From DASZVB01 sp036272055 (GTDB lineage: Bacteria; Myxococcota_A; Polyangia; Polyangiales; Polyangiaceae): DNA of 64,000 nt. The notes under the pieces are model-generated. The model made no database searches, had not been told where the DNA came from, and saw nothing but the letters and a program-made list of their open reading frames with translations. The position numbers were made by a program, and so were the translations under genes. The stretch covers positions 36,410 through 100,409 of the forward strand of contig DATAZL010000073.1 of the NCBI GenBank assembly GCA_036272055.1, in the 5' to 3' direction. Shown piece by piece: positions 43,724 through 52,790 of this stretch (positions within the stretch are counted from its first letter, which is position 1; the number at the start of each line of letters is the position of its first letter).

Positions 43724-44932
43724 ATGGATTTCGAACACTCTGCGCGCGCTCGCCAGTACACCGACAAGGTCATCGACTTCGTGAAGTCGAGGGTCATCCC
43801 CGGCGAGAAGACCTACTACTCCCAGCTCGTCCACACGAACGACTTCCGGAAGTGGAAGATCCCGCCGGTCATGGAGGAGCTCAAGGCCGAGGCGAAGGCC
43901 GCGGGTCTCTGGAACCTCTTCATGCCGAACGAGGAGTACGGCGCCGGCCTCGACAACCGCGACTACGCCGCCGTCGCCGAGGCGACCGGACGGAGCTTCA
44001 TCGCGCCCGAGGTGTTCAACTGCAACGCGCCCGACACCGGTAACGCCGAGGTGCTCTTCCAGTACGGCACTCCCGAGCAGAAGGACCGCTACCTGCTCCC
44101 GCTGCTGGCCGGCGAGATCCGCTCGGCGTTCGCGATGACCGAGCCCGCCGTCGCCTCGAGCGACGCGACGAACATGCGTGCGACCGCCACGGTGGTCGGA
44201 GACGAGATCGTGCTGAACGGCCGCAAGTGGTGGACGAGCGGTGCGGGCGATCCGCGCTGCAAGTTCCTCATCTTCATGGGCGTCACCGATCCCAACGCCT
44301 CGCGGCACAACCAGCACTCCATGGTGCTCGTCCCGATGGACGCGACGGGCATCGAGATCGTGCGCATGGTGCCCGTCTTCGGGAACCTCGACGAGCCGCA
44401 CGGCCACGCCGAGATAGACTTCAAGGACGTGCGGCTTCCCGTGAGTGCGTTCATCCTCGGACCGGGTCGTGGCTTCGAGGTCGCCCAGGGTCGTCTCGGA
44501 CCGGGCCGCATCCATCACTGCATGCGGGCCATCGGCGCGGCAGAGGTCGCGCTCGAGAAGCTCTGTCGGCGCGCGACGACCCGCGTCGCGTTCGGCAAGC
44601 CGCTCGCGAATCTCGGCGGCAACCGCGACATCATCGCGAACTGCCGCATGGCCATCGAGCAAGCCCGTCTCTACACGCTCAAGGCCGCGTGGGCGCTCGA
44701 CCAGTACGGCACCTTCGGCGCCATCACCGACATCTCGGCCATCAAGGTGGTCGCCCCCAACGTCCTCCAGATGGTCGTCGACGCCTCAATACAGATCCAC
44801 GGCGGCGAAGGCATAGCCGACCCCGAGCTGAACCATCTCATGGCCCTGGCCCGAGTCCTCCGGATCGCCGACGGCCCCGACGAAGTCCACCGAGGCCTGG
44901 TGGCGCGGCTCGAGCTGAAGAAGTACGTCTGA
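43724..44932 (+). CDS. acyl-CoA dehydrogenase, ACAD10/11-like
   Basis: A 402-residue protein of the usual acyl-CoA dehydrogenase length. Motifs are AMTEPAVASSDATNM, LNGRKWWTSGAGDPRC, RIHHCMRAIGAAEVALEKLCRRATTRVAFGKPL and IQIHGGEGI. The RIHHCMR segment and short C-terminus fit the ACAD10/11 branch rather than the VLCAD-like enzyme at 37849. It catalyses FAD-dependent alpha,beta-desaturation of an acyl-CoA, perhaps branched or hydroxylated. It is a single gene with a 93-base upstream gap shared with the phosphoesterase gene. Confidence 0.92.
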   Translation: MDFEHSARARQYTDKVIDFVKSRVIPGEKTYYSQLVHTNDFRKWKIPPVMEELKAEAKAAGLWNLFMPNEEYGAGLDNRDYAAVAEATGRSFIAPEVFNCNAPDTGNAEVLFQYGTPEQKDRYLLPLLAGEIRSAFAMTEPAVASSDATNMRATATVVGDEIVLNGRKWWTSGAGDPRCKFLIFMGVTDPNASRHNQHSMVLVPMDATGIEIVRMVPVFGNLDEPHGHAEIDFKDVRLPVSAFILGPGRGFEVAQGRLGPGRIHHCMRAIGAAEVALEKLCRRATTRVAFGKPLANLGGNRDIIANCRMAIEQARLYTLKAAWALDQYGTFGAITDISAIKVVAPNVLQMVVDASIQIHGGEGIADPELNHLMALARVLRIADGPDEVHRGLVARLELKKYV

Positions 44933-45537
44933 GGGGCGCGGGGGACCCACCGCGAGCTCAACGCCGCATCCCAAGCGCGGCCGCTTTGGGCTTCCGGTCT
45001 CGCTCCCGCGCGAGATTCGATTGCGCAGATTTCTCACCAGTGCGTGAACGAACTCCTCTGCTCGACGGGCAACTTGATTGCGCGGAGTCTGTCATGACGC
45101 CGGACTGCGCCCCGGCGGTGCCCCGCGTTGCGATGGGGATGGCAGAAACCGCCGCTCCGTTTCAAGCCTGGTGTGGCTGGGCTCCGAATACGCCGGGAGC
45201 GTGCGCGGATTGGTTTTCTGTTCGGGAGCCCCTGCGTCGTGCTCGTCGGCGGGCAGCGCTTCGCGGTGGCCACTCTTCGGCGACCGACGACCGAGAGACT
45301 GAACGGCCACCGACGCCAAACGTCGCGCCGCCGGTGCTTCGCGTCGCGAAGGGAGCCCCAGAAACCGCAGCAATGCCGGGCGCGCGCCCGCTTGGGTTTC
45401 TCGTGGGAGCCCTCCACGTCGTGGTCGTCGGCGGGCACCGCTCCGCGGGCGCGAAGCGGGACCCATGCGACGCGGGTCCGCGCGACACGCCGGCACTGCG
45501 TTCGGCGTACCCGCCGGCGACGCGCCACTTCCGGACG
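44933..45537. other. non-coding accessory stretch with diverged direct repeats
   Basis: No frame here looks like a real gene. The stretch holds two diverged copies of a segment of about 120-140 bases (45115-45256 and 45329-45450). They share cagaaaccgc, a gcttgg/ggattgg-tttct-gggagccc block and gtcgtcggcgggca. Two GATTGCGC motifs lie at 45019 and 45076. It adjoins the broken RAYT transposase and is probably decayed mobile DNA. Confidence 0.5.
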
Positions 45538-46228
45538 TCACGCCGGCACTTCGTCAGGCGAGATCAGGCCGTGTATCCTCCATCCGATGCGCAGGAGCCA
45601 TGTTCTCGCCGGCACCACCGGCGCGTCTTTCGGTGGGCGCGTGACGCGCACCGTGAAGCCGTCGAAGTAGGGCGCGGACGAGAGCGGATCGAGGTGCGCT
45701 CGGCGCGGAGATCGGTCCACGCCTTCGGCGTGATGCCGGTGATTCTGCAAGACGTAGACGAGCGCGCGCTTCACCTCGAGCGGCGTCTTGAGCACGCGCG
45801 AGTGGTACCGATCGGCGAGCACCGAGCCGCCGCCAGCGCTTGTTCAGCCGGTAAGCGATACGACCGCCGAGCCCCTGCATCGCGCGCGAGAGCGCGTCTT
45901 TGCCCTCGGTTTCGACGATGAGATGAACGTGGTTCGACTGCACGGAGATCTGTACGAGACGAGTCCCGAACCGCTCCTTAGCCGCGCGAAACGCTCCGAA
46001 CATCAGCGTCGCGAGCGACCGGTGTCGGATATTCGGTAACCCCGGGAGCAGCTTCATCGTCACGTGCACCGGATGCCGCGCTTTCAGCGCCGGACGCTTC
46101 CGATGCGACATGCCCGCTTTTCGCCCGTCCTTCGGCTTTCGCCCCGCGCCCGCGCGACGACCGCCGTGCGTTCGAAATGGCAACCCAAGCTGCACCGGAC
46201 GCGCTCGCCCAACCTCCCCCCGCGTCAC
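45538..46228 (-). pseudogene. frameshifted REP-associated tyrosine transposase (RAYT, Y1/IS200-like)
   Basis: The first frame (46228 down to about 45830) encodes HGGRRAGAGRKPKDG, then PALKARHPVHVTMKLLPGLPNIR, the HUH-type pair in QSNHVHLIVE, and a candidate catalytic Tyr in GGRIAYRLNKRWRR. The family continuation (VLADRYHSRVLKTPLEVKRALVYVLQNHRHHAEG) is in another frame that ends at 45538. The two join near 45825-45835, within a run of CGG triplets, by a one-base shift. RAYTs are domesticated Y1 transposases that move REP palindromes. A sequencing error could explain the shift, but the surrounding decay favours a true pseudogene. Confidence 0.82.
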
Positions 46229-46728
46229 TCATGAAGCATAGCTCATGGACGCGAAAACGGAAGCCGTAGGTGGAGATATTTTCGCGGACCGTTGCCTCGC
46301 GTCGTCACGTCATTTGATTGAGCACATGTCACGGCTGCGAGCCACTCGATGCAGCTAAGAGATGCCGGTTCCGACGTACCCGTATGCGCGCACCGATTCG
46401 CGGCGTTGACGACAGCGGCACGGACGGACGGACGCCGCGCTTCGCTCGACGCGCATCTTGATTGCGCAGACGCTGGCGGCGGCGTTGCGGCGAGCGCTTT
46501 CGCCCTCGGCGCTCATTGATTGCAGACAACGCCTCGCTCGCGACGAGCCGCCGTTGCTTCGGGCCGGCGCGGAGTGGACGAACGCGCGTCGTGACGAGAG
46601 CTCTCGCCCGCGGAGATCACCGAATCAGCCCTGACGGCTTGCCTCGGTCAGCGCTTGGGAGCGCCTCTACGGACGCGTGAAGGCCGTCACGGGCCCGGTG
46701 CCGTCGGATCCGACGGCCTTCCCGCGCT
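46229..46728. other. 500-base region without a gene
   Basis: No supported coding sequence. It contains GATTGC motifs at 46460 and 46518, 58 bases apart, like the 57-base-spaced pair on the other side of the transposase pseudogene, and a hairpin at 46680-46720 next to the ABC-F stop. Otherwise nothing is recognised. Confidence 0.45.
46680..46720 (-). terminator. hairpin at the 3' end of the ABC-F gene
   Basis: AAGGCCGTC (46680-46688) pairs with GACGGCCTT (46712-46720). An overlapping perfect 18-base palindrome, GCCGTCGGATCCGACGGC, is at 46700-46717. It starts eight bases past the ABC-F stop. There is no T-run, so intrinsic termination is uncertain. Confidence 0.35.
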
Positions 46729-48345
46729 TCACGCCTCCGGCCGTGCGTAGACCGTGCGCTTGACGAGGAAGTGGCCTTCTTGGAACTCGTGGGGGGAGAG
46801 TTCGCGGACGCCGTCTTCGGACATCTCTATGATTCGCGTGGCTACTCGCTCGACCATGTTGCGGTCGTGGGTGACGAAGACGGCGGTGCCTTCGTAGACG
46901 GCGAGCGCCTCGGTCAGTGAACGGATTGCCTCGAGATCGAGGTGGTTCGTGGGCTCGTCGAGGAGGAGCACGTTGGGCTGGCCGAGCATGAGCTTCGCCA
47001 GGATGAGCCGCACCGTCTCGCCACCGGAGAGCACCTTGGTCGGCTTCAGGGGCTCGTCCTTCTTGAAGAGAAGACGGCCGAAGAGCGCGCGCAGGTTCTC
47101 CTCGTCGATCTTGTCGTTGAAGCTCCAGAGCCAGGCTCGCGCCGTCTGATCGCTCTTGGTGACGAGCTCGGAGTGCTCCTGCGGCATGTACCCGATGCGC
47201 GCCTCGTAACCCCAGTCGACCTTGCCGGAGTCGGGCTTCACCTCGCCGTTGAGGAGCCGCAGGAGGCTCGTCTTGCCGATCCCGTTCGGACCGACGAGGG
47301 CAATCTTGTCCCCGCGCATGACGCTCAGGTTGAAGTTCTTGCAGATGACCTTCTCGTCGAAGCTCTTCGTCAGGTTGGTGACGGAGAGCACGTTCTTGCC
47401 GCTCGGGCGCGCCGCCTCGAAGCGAATGAACGGCCGCTCGATGTTCGAGCGCTTGAGGTCGATCATCGCCTTCTTCTCGCGCTCGAGCTGCTTCTCGCGC
47501 GACTTCACCTGGCTCGCGCGCGAGCCGGCCTTGAACCTTTGCACGAACTCCTGGAGCTCGCCGACCTTCTTCTGCTTCGCGGCGTTCGCGAGCTCGAGCG
47601 AGCTGCGCACCTCGGCCTTGAGCGAGACCATGTCGTCGTAGTTGCCGGGGTAGACGATGATCGCCTCGTAGTCGACGTCGGCGATCCGCGTCGTGACCTC
47701 GTTCAAGAAGTGGCGATCGTGGCTGATGACGATCAGCGCGCCCTCGTAGGCGAGCAGGAACGACTCGAGCCAGCGGATGCTCGCGATGTCGAGCCCGTTC
47801 GTCGGCTCGTCGAGGAGGAGCGTCGCGGGCGTGCCGAAGAGCGCCTGCGCGAGCAGCACGCGGACACGATCGCCGCCCTGGAGCACCTCGAGCTTCTGCT
47901 CGTGCACGGCGTCCGGTACGCCGAGACCCATGAGGAGCTCCGCTGCCTCGGACTCCGACAGATAGCCGTTCTCTTCACCGATGGTGATCTCGAGCTCGCC
48001 GAGGCGCATGCCCTCGTCCTCGGTGAGATGGTTCTCGCGAACGAGGAGGTCCTCCTTCTCTTCGATGGCGGCCCAGAGCACGGGGTTTCCCATGCGGACG
48101 ACGTCGATGATGCGCTTGTCGGAGTAGAGCGCCTGATCCTGGCGGAGCACGCCGAGCCGCCCGCGGTGCTGTACGTAGCCCGAGGTCGGCTCGAGCTCGC
48201 CGGCAATGATCTTCATGAACGTGCTCTTGCCGGCGCCGTTCGGTCCGGTGAGGCCGTAGCGCTCGCCCGCGTTGAACGTCACGCTCACGTGGTCGAAGAG
48301 GACCCGCGCCCCGAAGTTCATCGTTACGTCATTTACGGTGATCAT
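46729..48345 (-). CDS. ABC-F family ATPase (YbiT-like), translation factor
   Basis: A 538-residue soluble protein with two ABC domains and no membrane part. Domain 1 has Walker A GPNGAGKST, a divergent signature LQGGDRVRVLLAQAL and Walker B LLLDEPTNGLD. The linker is rich in Lys/Glu/Arg (VQRFKAGSRASQVKSREKQLEREKK). Domain 2 has GPNGIGKTS, LSGGETVRLILAKL and LLLDEPTNHLD. ABC-F proteins bind the ribosomal E site and rescue or regulate translation; the length and the odd first signature fit the YbiT group. The ATG at 48345 (MITVNDVTMNFG) is the family start. The frame is open far upstream, but that part is antisense to other genes. Confidence 0.93.
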   Translation of the reverse strand: MITVNDVTMNFGARVLFDHVSVTFNAGERYGLTGPNGAGKSTFMKIIAGELEPTSGYVQHRGRLGVLRQDQALYSDKRIIDVVRMGNPVLWAAIEEKEDLLVRENHLTEDEGMRLGELEITIGEENGYLSESEAAELLMGLGVPDAVHEQKLEVLQGGDRVRVLLAQALFGTPATLLLDEPTNGLDIASIRWLESFLLAYEGALIVISHDRHFLNEVTTRIADVDYEAIIVYPGNYDDMVSLKAEVRSSLELANAAKQKKVGELQEFVQRFKAGSRASQVKSREKQLEREKKAMIDLKRSNIERPFIRFEAARPSGKNVLSVTNLTKSFDEKVICKNFNLSVMRGDKIALVGPNGIGKTSLLRLLNGEVKPDSGKVDWGYEARIGYMPQEHSELVTKSDQTARAWLWSFNDKIDEENLRALFGRLLFKKDEPLKPTKVLSGGETVRLILAKLMLGQPNVLLLDEPTNHLDLEAIRSLTEALAVYEGTAVFVTHDRNMVERVATRIIEMSEDGVRELSPHEFQEGHFLVKRTVYARPEA

Positions 48346-48542
48346 TGGTGTGCCTGTCTGCCCGGCTCGGATCGTCGGGCGCGCGAAGCGGCTCTCGCCG
48401 TTTCGTGTGTCCGCGCCGTGGTGACGAGGGCGCATTCCGTCGTGGGTGCGCCCGAGCGTCGCTTTTGGGGAGGCGGAACCTAGCAAAAGCCGCGACGGAA
48501 GCGAGTCGTCTGGTTGTGCAGCTCGTCTCTTTTCCAGCGAAG

Positions 48543-49748
48543 CTACAATTTCGAGGCGTAGTCCACGCCTTTTTCCTCTTTCCCGAGGAGCGCCGCGGTC
48601 GCGGCGAGCGAGAAAGCTAACACCGCCACCGTGGCCATGGCCCATGCGTACGACATGCGCTCGGCGAGGGCGGCCTCGACGGTGCTGATCGTCCCGGCGA
48701 GGAGGATCCCGCACTGATACGCGAAACCGGGGAGCAGTCCGCGCACGGCGTTCGGGCTGAGCTCGGTGATGTGCGCGGGGATGACGCCCCACGCGCCCTG
48801 CACGCAGAGCTGGAGCAGGAACGCCCCCACGACGAGCAGCGGCACCGACGGCGCGAACGCCCAGAGCGGCACCGCGACGATCGCGCCGGCGAACGCGATC
48901 GCGATCGCGCGACGTCGCCCGATACGGTCGGAGTAAATGCCCACCGCGATGCCGCCGATGATCGCGCCGAGCATCGAGATGGACGTCATCACGGTGCGCG
49001 TCCCGACCGGGATGTGCCAGTGCCGCTCGAGGAACGTCGGGTACATGTCCTGAGTGCCGTGCGACGCGAGGCCCATCGCGGTCATGAGTATGACGAGCTT
49101 GAAGAAGAGACCCTTGTTGTCGAGGAGCGTCCGCCAGATCGCGCCCATCGAATCGTGTTTCGTTTGCTCCCAGACCTCGGACTCGCGCACGTGAGAGCGC
49201 ACGAGGAGAGCGAGGAGCGCCGGCAGGCCGCCGAGGAAGAACAGCGGCCGCCATCCCCAGCGCGGAACGACGAGCGCGTAGGCGATCGCGGCGAGCAGAT
49301 ACCCGAGCGCGTACCCTTGCTGTAACAGTCCGGAAAACGCGCCGCGCAGCCGGGGCGGCACCTTCTCCATCGCAAGCGATGCTCCGACTCCCCACTCGCC
49401 GCCCATGCCGATTCCGAAGAGCGCACGGAGCACGAGGAACGCCGTGTAGCTCTGGGAGAGCCCCGAGAGCACCTCGACGATCGAGTAAAATACGAGGTCG
49501 AGCATCAGCGGCAGACGCCGCCCGTACCGATCCGACAAGAGCCCGAAGAGGAGCGCCCCGAGCGGCCGGAACGCGAGCGTCACCGTCAGCGTCCACGCGA
49601 TCGACTTGTCGGCAACGTGAAAATCCGCGGCGATCTTCGTGAGGCACATCACGACGAGGAAAAAGTCGAAGGCGTCGAGCGTCCACCCGAGGAAGCTCGC
49701 GAGGACGGCGGCGCGATGATCGCTCGAGACGTTACGGTCGGCTTCCAC
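48543..49748 (-). CDS. MFS transporter, SHS (lactate/sialate-type carboxylate) family
   Basis: A 401-residue 12-helix permease. The start is set at the GTG at 49748 (VEADRNVSSDHRAAVLASFLGWTLDAFDFFLVV), because the frame further upstream is antisense to the PAP2 gene and has no domain. The MFS loop motif is GLLSDRYGRRLPL and the second half has GIYSDRIGRRRAI. The ALFGIGMGGEWGVGASLAMEKVPPRLRG segment is typical of SHS carriers such as lactate and sialic acid proton symporters. The substrate is not certain. No strong Shine-Dalgarno is seen. It is on the same strand as the ABC-F gene, 197 bases upstream of it. Confidence 0.87.
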   Translation of the reverse strand: MEADRNVSSDHRAAVLASFLGWTLDAFDFFLVVMCLTKIAADFHVADKSIAWTLTVTLAFRPLGALLFGLLSDRYGRRLPLMLDLVFYSIVEVLSGLSQSYTAFLVLRALFGIGMGGEWGVGASLAMEKVPPRLRGAFSGLLQQGYALGYLLAAIAYALVVPRWGWRPLFFLGGLPALLALLVRSHVRESEVWEQTKHDSMGAIWRTLLDNKGLFFKLVILMTAMGLASHGTQDMYPTFLERHWHIPVGTRTVMTSISMLGAIIGGIAVGIYSDRIGRRRAIAIAFAGAIVAVPLWAFAPSVPLLVVGAFLLQLCVQGAWGVIPAHITELSPNAVRGLLPGFAYQCGILLAGTISTVEAALAERMSYAWAMATVAVLAFSLAATAALLGKEEKGVDYASKL

Positions 49749-49878
49749 GGCCGCAGATTCGAGGGGCGAAAGGACGGCGATGCAACCTGAAACGGCGCGA
49801 GAGCGCGGCGCGCCACGGAAACGGCTGCGTGCGACTTTCTCTCTGGGCTCGAGCGGGTTGAGCTGTAATCTCCCGCCG

Positions 49879-50796
49879 GTGCGGACCGCGTCGGCACTCG
49901 TAGCTCTATGCGCGCTGATGCTCGTCGGCGAGACGGCGTCGGCGATGGAACCGACGGTGAGCTGGAACCCCGCGTGGCCGACGTTCCGCGTCTCGGAGGC
50001 GGGCGCGACGCTCGCACTCGGCATCGCCGCCGGCGCGGCCGCGTTCCTCTATCCCGAACCGGGTCCGCGCTGGAACGGCTCGCTGCCGTTCGACGAGGCT
50101 GGCCGCAACTTGCTGCGTCTGTCGGACCGCTCGGCGCGCCAGTCCGTCGCGCACGCGAGCGACCTCATCTACTATGGCCTCACCCTCTACCCCGCCGTGG
50201 TCGACGCGGGCATCGTCACTCTCGGCGTACACCGGCGGCCGTTCGTCGCGCTCCAGATGGCGCTCATCGATCTGGAGACGTACGCGTTCACCGGCGCGAT
50301 CGCGCTCTCGGCCGAGAAGGTCGGACGCGTGCGTCCCATGGCGCGCGAGTGCGCCCGCGATCCGAATTACGACTACAAGTGCAACAGCCAGGAGAGGCTC
50401 GATCAGAGCTTCCTGAGCGGCCACACCACGGTCGCGTTCTCCGGCGCGGGGCTCATCTGCGTCCATCACCAGCACTTGCCGCTCTACGGCGGTGGCATCG
50501 CCGATCCCATCGCATGCGCGACGGGCATGCTCGCGGCGACGGCGGCCGGCGTGATGCGGATCATGTCCGACAACCACTACACGAGCGACGTCGCGCTCGG
50601 CGCCGCCGTCGGGATTGCCGGCGGCTACGTCCTGCCGTCACTGCTCCACTACGGCTTCGGCAGCAGCGCGACGCCGTCTCAGAGTTTATTGCCGTCGTTC
50701 GAGCTCGGTCACGGCAGCTCCGCGATCTTCGCCGCCGTCACGCCCGCGGTGACCGCCGGCTACGCCGGGCTCTCCCTCGTCGGCATCTCCGAGTGA
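49879..50796 (+). CDS. PAP2-family membrane phosphatase
   Basis: A 305-residue protein if started at the GTG at 49879, which gives a signal-type hydrophobic start (RTASALVALCALMLVGETASA); an ATG at 49780 is an in-frame alternative. The three PAP2 motifs are present in slightly changed form: AEKVGRVRP, LSGHTTVAFSGA and MRIMSDNHYTSDVALGA, which supply the phosphate-binding Lys/Arg and the catalytic His pair. The family dephosphorylates lipid phosphates such as undecaprenyl pyrophosphate or phosphatidic acid on the periplasmic face. It is divergent from the MFS gene. Confidence 0.85.
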   Translation: MRTASALVALCALMLVGETASAMEPTVSWNPAWPTFRVSEAGATLALGIAAGAAAFLYPEPGPRWNGSLPFDEAGRNLLRLSDRSARQSVAHASDLIYYGLTLYPAVVDAGIVTLGVHRRPFVALQMALIDLETYAFTGAIALSAEKVGRVRPMARECARDPNYDYKCNSQERLDQSFLSGHTTVAFSGAGLICVHHQHLPLYGGGIADPIACATGMLAATAAGVMRIMSDNHYTSDVALGAAVGIAGGYVLPSLLHYGFGSSATPSQSLLPSFELGHGSSAIFAAVTPAVTAGYAGLSLVGISE

Positions 50797-50806
50797 GCGG
50801 CGCAGG

Positions 50807-51658
50807 TCACGACACGACGAGCGAGCTCAGGATGTTACGGACGTCGCTGTCTTGCTCGCTCGCGACGAGCGCGCGGAGTCGTACGGGATCGGGTGGGGTG
50901 GGTAATCCCTTCAAGCCGCGAGCGGCGGCGGCACGGGTCAGCCCGACGTAATAACCGCGTGGATTCTCGAGCACGGCGAGCAGCGCGTCGGCGCCGCCCG
51001 GCTCTTTGCGATCGACGACACCGGCGATGGCCGCGACGCTGACCTCGGCGTCGAAGTCCGCCACGGCTTGCGTGATCGGCTGCCCCTCACCGGCGGGCAG
51101 GATGGCGCTCAGCGTGCGGAGCGCGGCGGCGCGAACGCCGCCAGTGAAGTACGCGTCGGAGTTCGCGACGACGTTGCGGAGCGCGAGGATCGCGCTCTCA
51201 CCGTTGTGGTGCCGGAGCGCGTCGGCCGCCTCTGCAGCGACCTCGGCGTTCGGATCGCGGAGCGCCGTCGTGAGCGCGACGGTGACGCTCGGGAGCTTCA
51301 TCTCGGCGATCACGCGCACGGCCTTCACGCGATTGGCGATCTCGGTGTCGGACTGCAACGTGACGAGCCACGTATCGACGCGAAGCCCCCCGCCACCGTT
51401 CGGGCGCGCGCCGCCGTTCGGCTGCGCAGTGCCGCTCGCGCGCTGGCGCGCGGCGACCGGCGGCTCCGGGACGAGCCCGAGGAGCTGGAGCACGGTGGGC
51501 CACCGCTTCATCACCGGGGTCAGCGCTCGCAGCGTGAGCTGCATGCCGAGCTGCTGCACGCGCGGTGGCAAGCGACGGAGCGCTCCTCGCAGCGCACGTG
51601 TTGCTCGTGACGAGATGGCGCGCGGGATGATGCTTCGCGAGGACGTCTGGACGTTCAT
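50807..51658 (-). CDS. HEAT-repeat protein
   Basis: A 283-residue protein. The N-terminal 95 residues are basic and amphipathic, with a Gly/Asn/Pro-rich linker (GTAQPNGGARPNGGGG). The rest is four to five HEAT-like repeats (NRVKAVRVIAEMKLPSVTVALTTAL, DPNAEVAAEAADALRHHNGESAILAL, GGVRAAALRTLSAIL, EVSVAAIAGVVDRKEPGGADALLAVL). It is a protein-binding scaffold of unknown partner. It is convergent with the PAP2 gene, ten bases from its stop. It lacks the extended solenoid of the chemosensory HEAT protein. Confidence 0.82.
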   Translation of the reverse strand: MNVQTSSRSIIPRAISSRATRALRGALRRLPPRVQQLGMQLTLRALTPVMKRWPTVLQLLGLVPEPPVAARQRASGTAQPNGGARPNGGGGLRVDTWLVTLQSDTEIANRVKAVRVIAEMKLPSVTVALTTALRDPNAEVAAEAADALRHHNGESAILALRNVVANSDAYFTGGVRAAALRTLSAILPAGEGQPITQAVADFDAEVSVAAIAGVVDRKEPGGADALLAVLENPRGYYVGLTRAAAARGLKGLPTPPDPVRLRALVASEQDSDVRNILSSLVVS

Positions 51659-51861
51659 TGCCGCGGGAGCTTACAGCCAACGCCCGCGAGCGCCCTCCCA
51701 AATGAATGGCGAATATCGCTCGCGCCCGGCGATTCGAGGACTCCACGAGCTTCCCGCCTCGCCGCTGAATCGCGCGAGAAACATCCTGGCGACGCGCCTG
51801 CTGTGACGTCGATCGGGGTCGCTCGAGGGGAGCATTGCTCCCCTCGAACAGGACGAGTGCG

Positions 51862-51993
51862 CTACCGGCCGATTGCTTTGAGCCCGATGAAGATCAGGAC
51901 CGCGCCACCGAGGCCGCCGCCGAAGAGCAGGTACAGCAAGGACCAACCCGCCGCCAGAACCGGTGCGCCCGTCGTAATCGCTTCAGTGACCAT
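51862..51993 (-). CDS. 43-residue single-helix membrane protein
   Basis: The start is supported by a GGAGG (on the minus strand, 52003-51999) placed five bases before the ATG. The product begins MVTEAITTGAPVLAAGWSLL and has one hydrophobic helix (YLLFGGGLGGAVLIFIGLK) with small-residue GxxxG packing motifs that favour helix dimerisation. Family unknown. It is divergent from the CPBP protease gene across 85 bases. Confidence 0.62.
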   Translation of the reverse strand: MVTEAITTGAPVLAAGWSLLYLLFGGGLGGAVLIFIGLKAIGR

Positions 51994-52078
51994 GAGATCC
52001 TCCAGTAGCTTCTTGGTACACGCCGCGCCGTGCTGACGCGTCCGCTGTGAAGTCATTCAGCAAGAAACCTGCCAGTCA

Positions 52079-52789
52079 TTGACGACCTCGAACCGTGTGA
52101 ATACGTCGGCCGCGACGACGGGGCGTGCGCCGTGGTGGCACACGACGCTGCTCGTCTCGCTGATCGTTCTCGTGGCAACGACCGGGCTCCTGCTGACGTC
52201 GAATACCGCAGCGCCGACGCTGACCGGTGGTCAGGGAGCCAGGCTATCCACCCTCTACTTGCCCCTCGTTCTCGTGCAGTGGGGCCTCGTGCTCTACGTG
52301 TGTCGAATTGGTCGCAACCGTGACGAGCTCCCTGCATTGCTCGGTGCTGGCTGGAACGACGCGCGTCGCGCCGCGGGCGACGTGGCGCTTGCGGCAATGG
52401 TGTTCGTAGTCATCTTCGCCGTAAACGCGACTTACACGCACCTACGTGCACTGGGACCGAATGCCTCGACGACGTCGCTGCTCCCGGCGACCACGGTGGA
52501 ACGCGTCGCGTGGGTAGCCGTCGCGTGCAGCGTAGGCTTCTGCGAGGAGGTCGTTTACCGCGGCTATCTGCTGAGCGAGCTCTCTGCGCGCACCCGGTTC
52601 GTGACTCTCGGTGTCATTTTGCAGGCCCTGCTGTTCGGGCTCGCACACGCAGATCAGGGCCTGGTCGGGGCGATCCCCGTCGCGCTCGACGGAGTGTTGC
52701 TCGGGGTCCTGGCGCACTCGCGTAAAAGTCTCGTACCCGGGATCATTTGCCACGTCGCCGTCGATCTCGTGAGCGGGCTAATTAGCTAA
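52079..52789 (+). CDS. CPBP-family intramembrane metalloprotease
   Basis: A 236-residue protein with about six membrane helices and the CPBP (Abi, CaaX-protease-like) motifs: GFCEEVVYRGYLL (catalytic Glu-Glu and Arg), LLFGLAHADQG (metal His) and IICHVAVDLVSG (second His). Family members cleave prenylated or membrane-bound substrates; in bacteria they are often linked to peptide self-protection or stress signalling. The start is TTG at 52079; a GTG at 52097 is an alternative. The gene runs into a GC-rich dispersed repeat four bases after its stop. Confidence 0.85.
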   Translation: MTTSNRVNTSAATTGRAPWWHTTLLVSLIVLVATTGLLLTSNTAAPTLTGGQGARLSTLYLPLVLVQWGLVLYVCRIGRNRDELPALLGAGWNDARRAAGDVALAAMVFVVIFAVNATYTHLRALGPNASTTSLLPATTVERVAWVAVACSVGFCEEVVYRGYLLSELSARTRFVTLGVILQALLFGLAHADQGLVGAIPVALDGVLLGVLAHSRKSLVPGIICHVAVDLVSGLIS

Positions 52790-52790
52790 C

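Noticed and set aside
46729..49686. A single open frame of 985 codons that would fuse the ABC-F ATPase to a long N-terminal extension.
   Set aside because: The extension is Arg/Ala-rich, overlaps the MFS gene in another frame and lacks domains; the ABC-F family start is at 48345.
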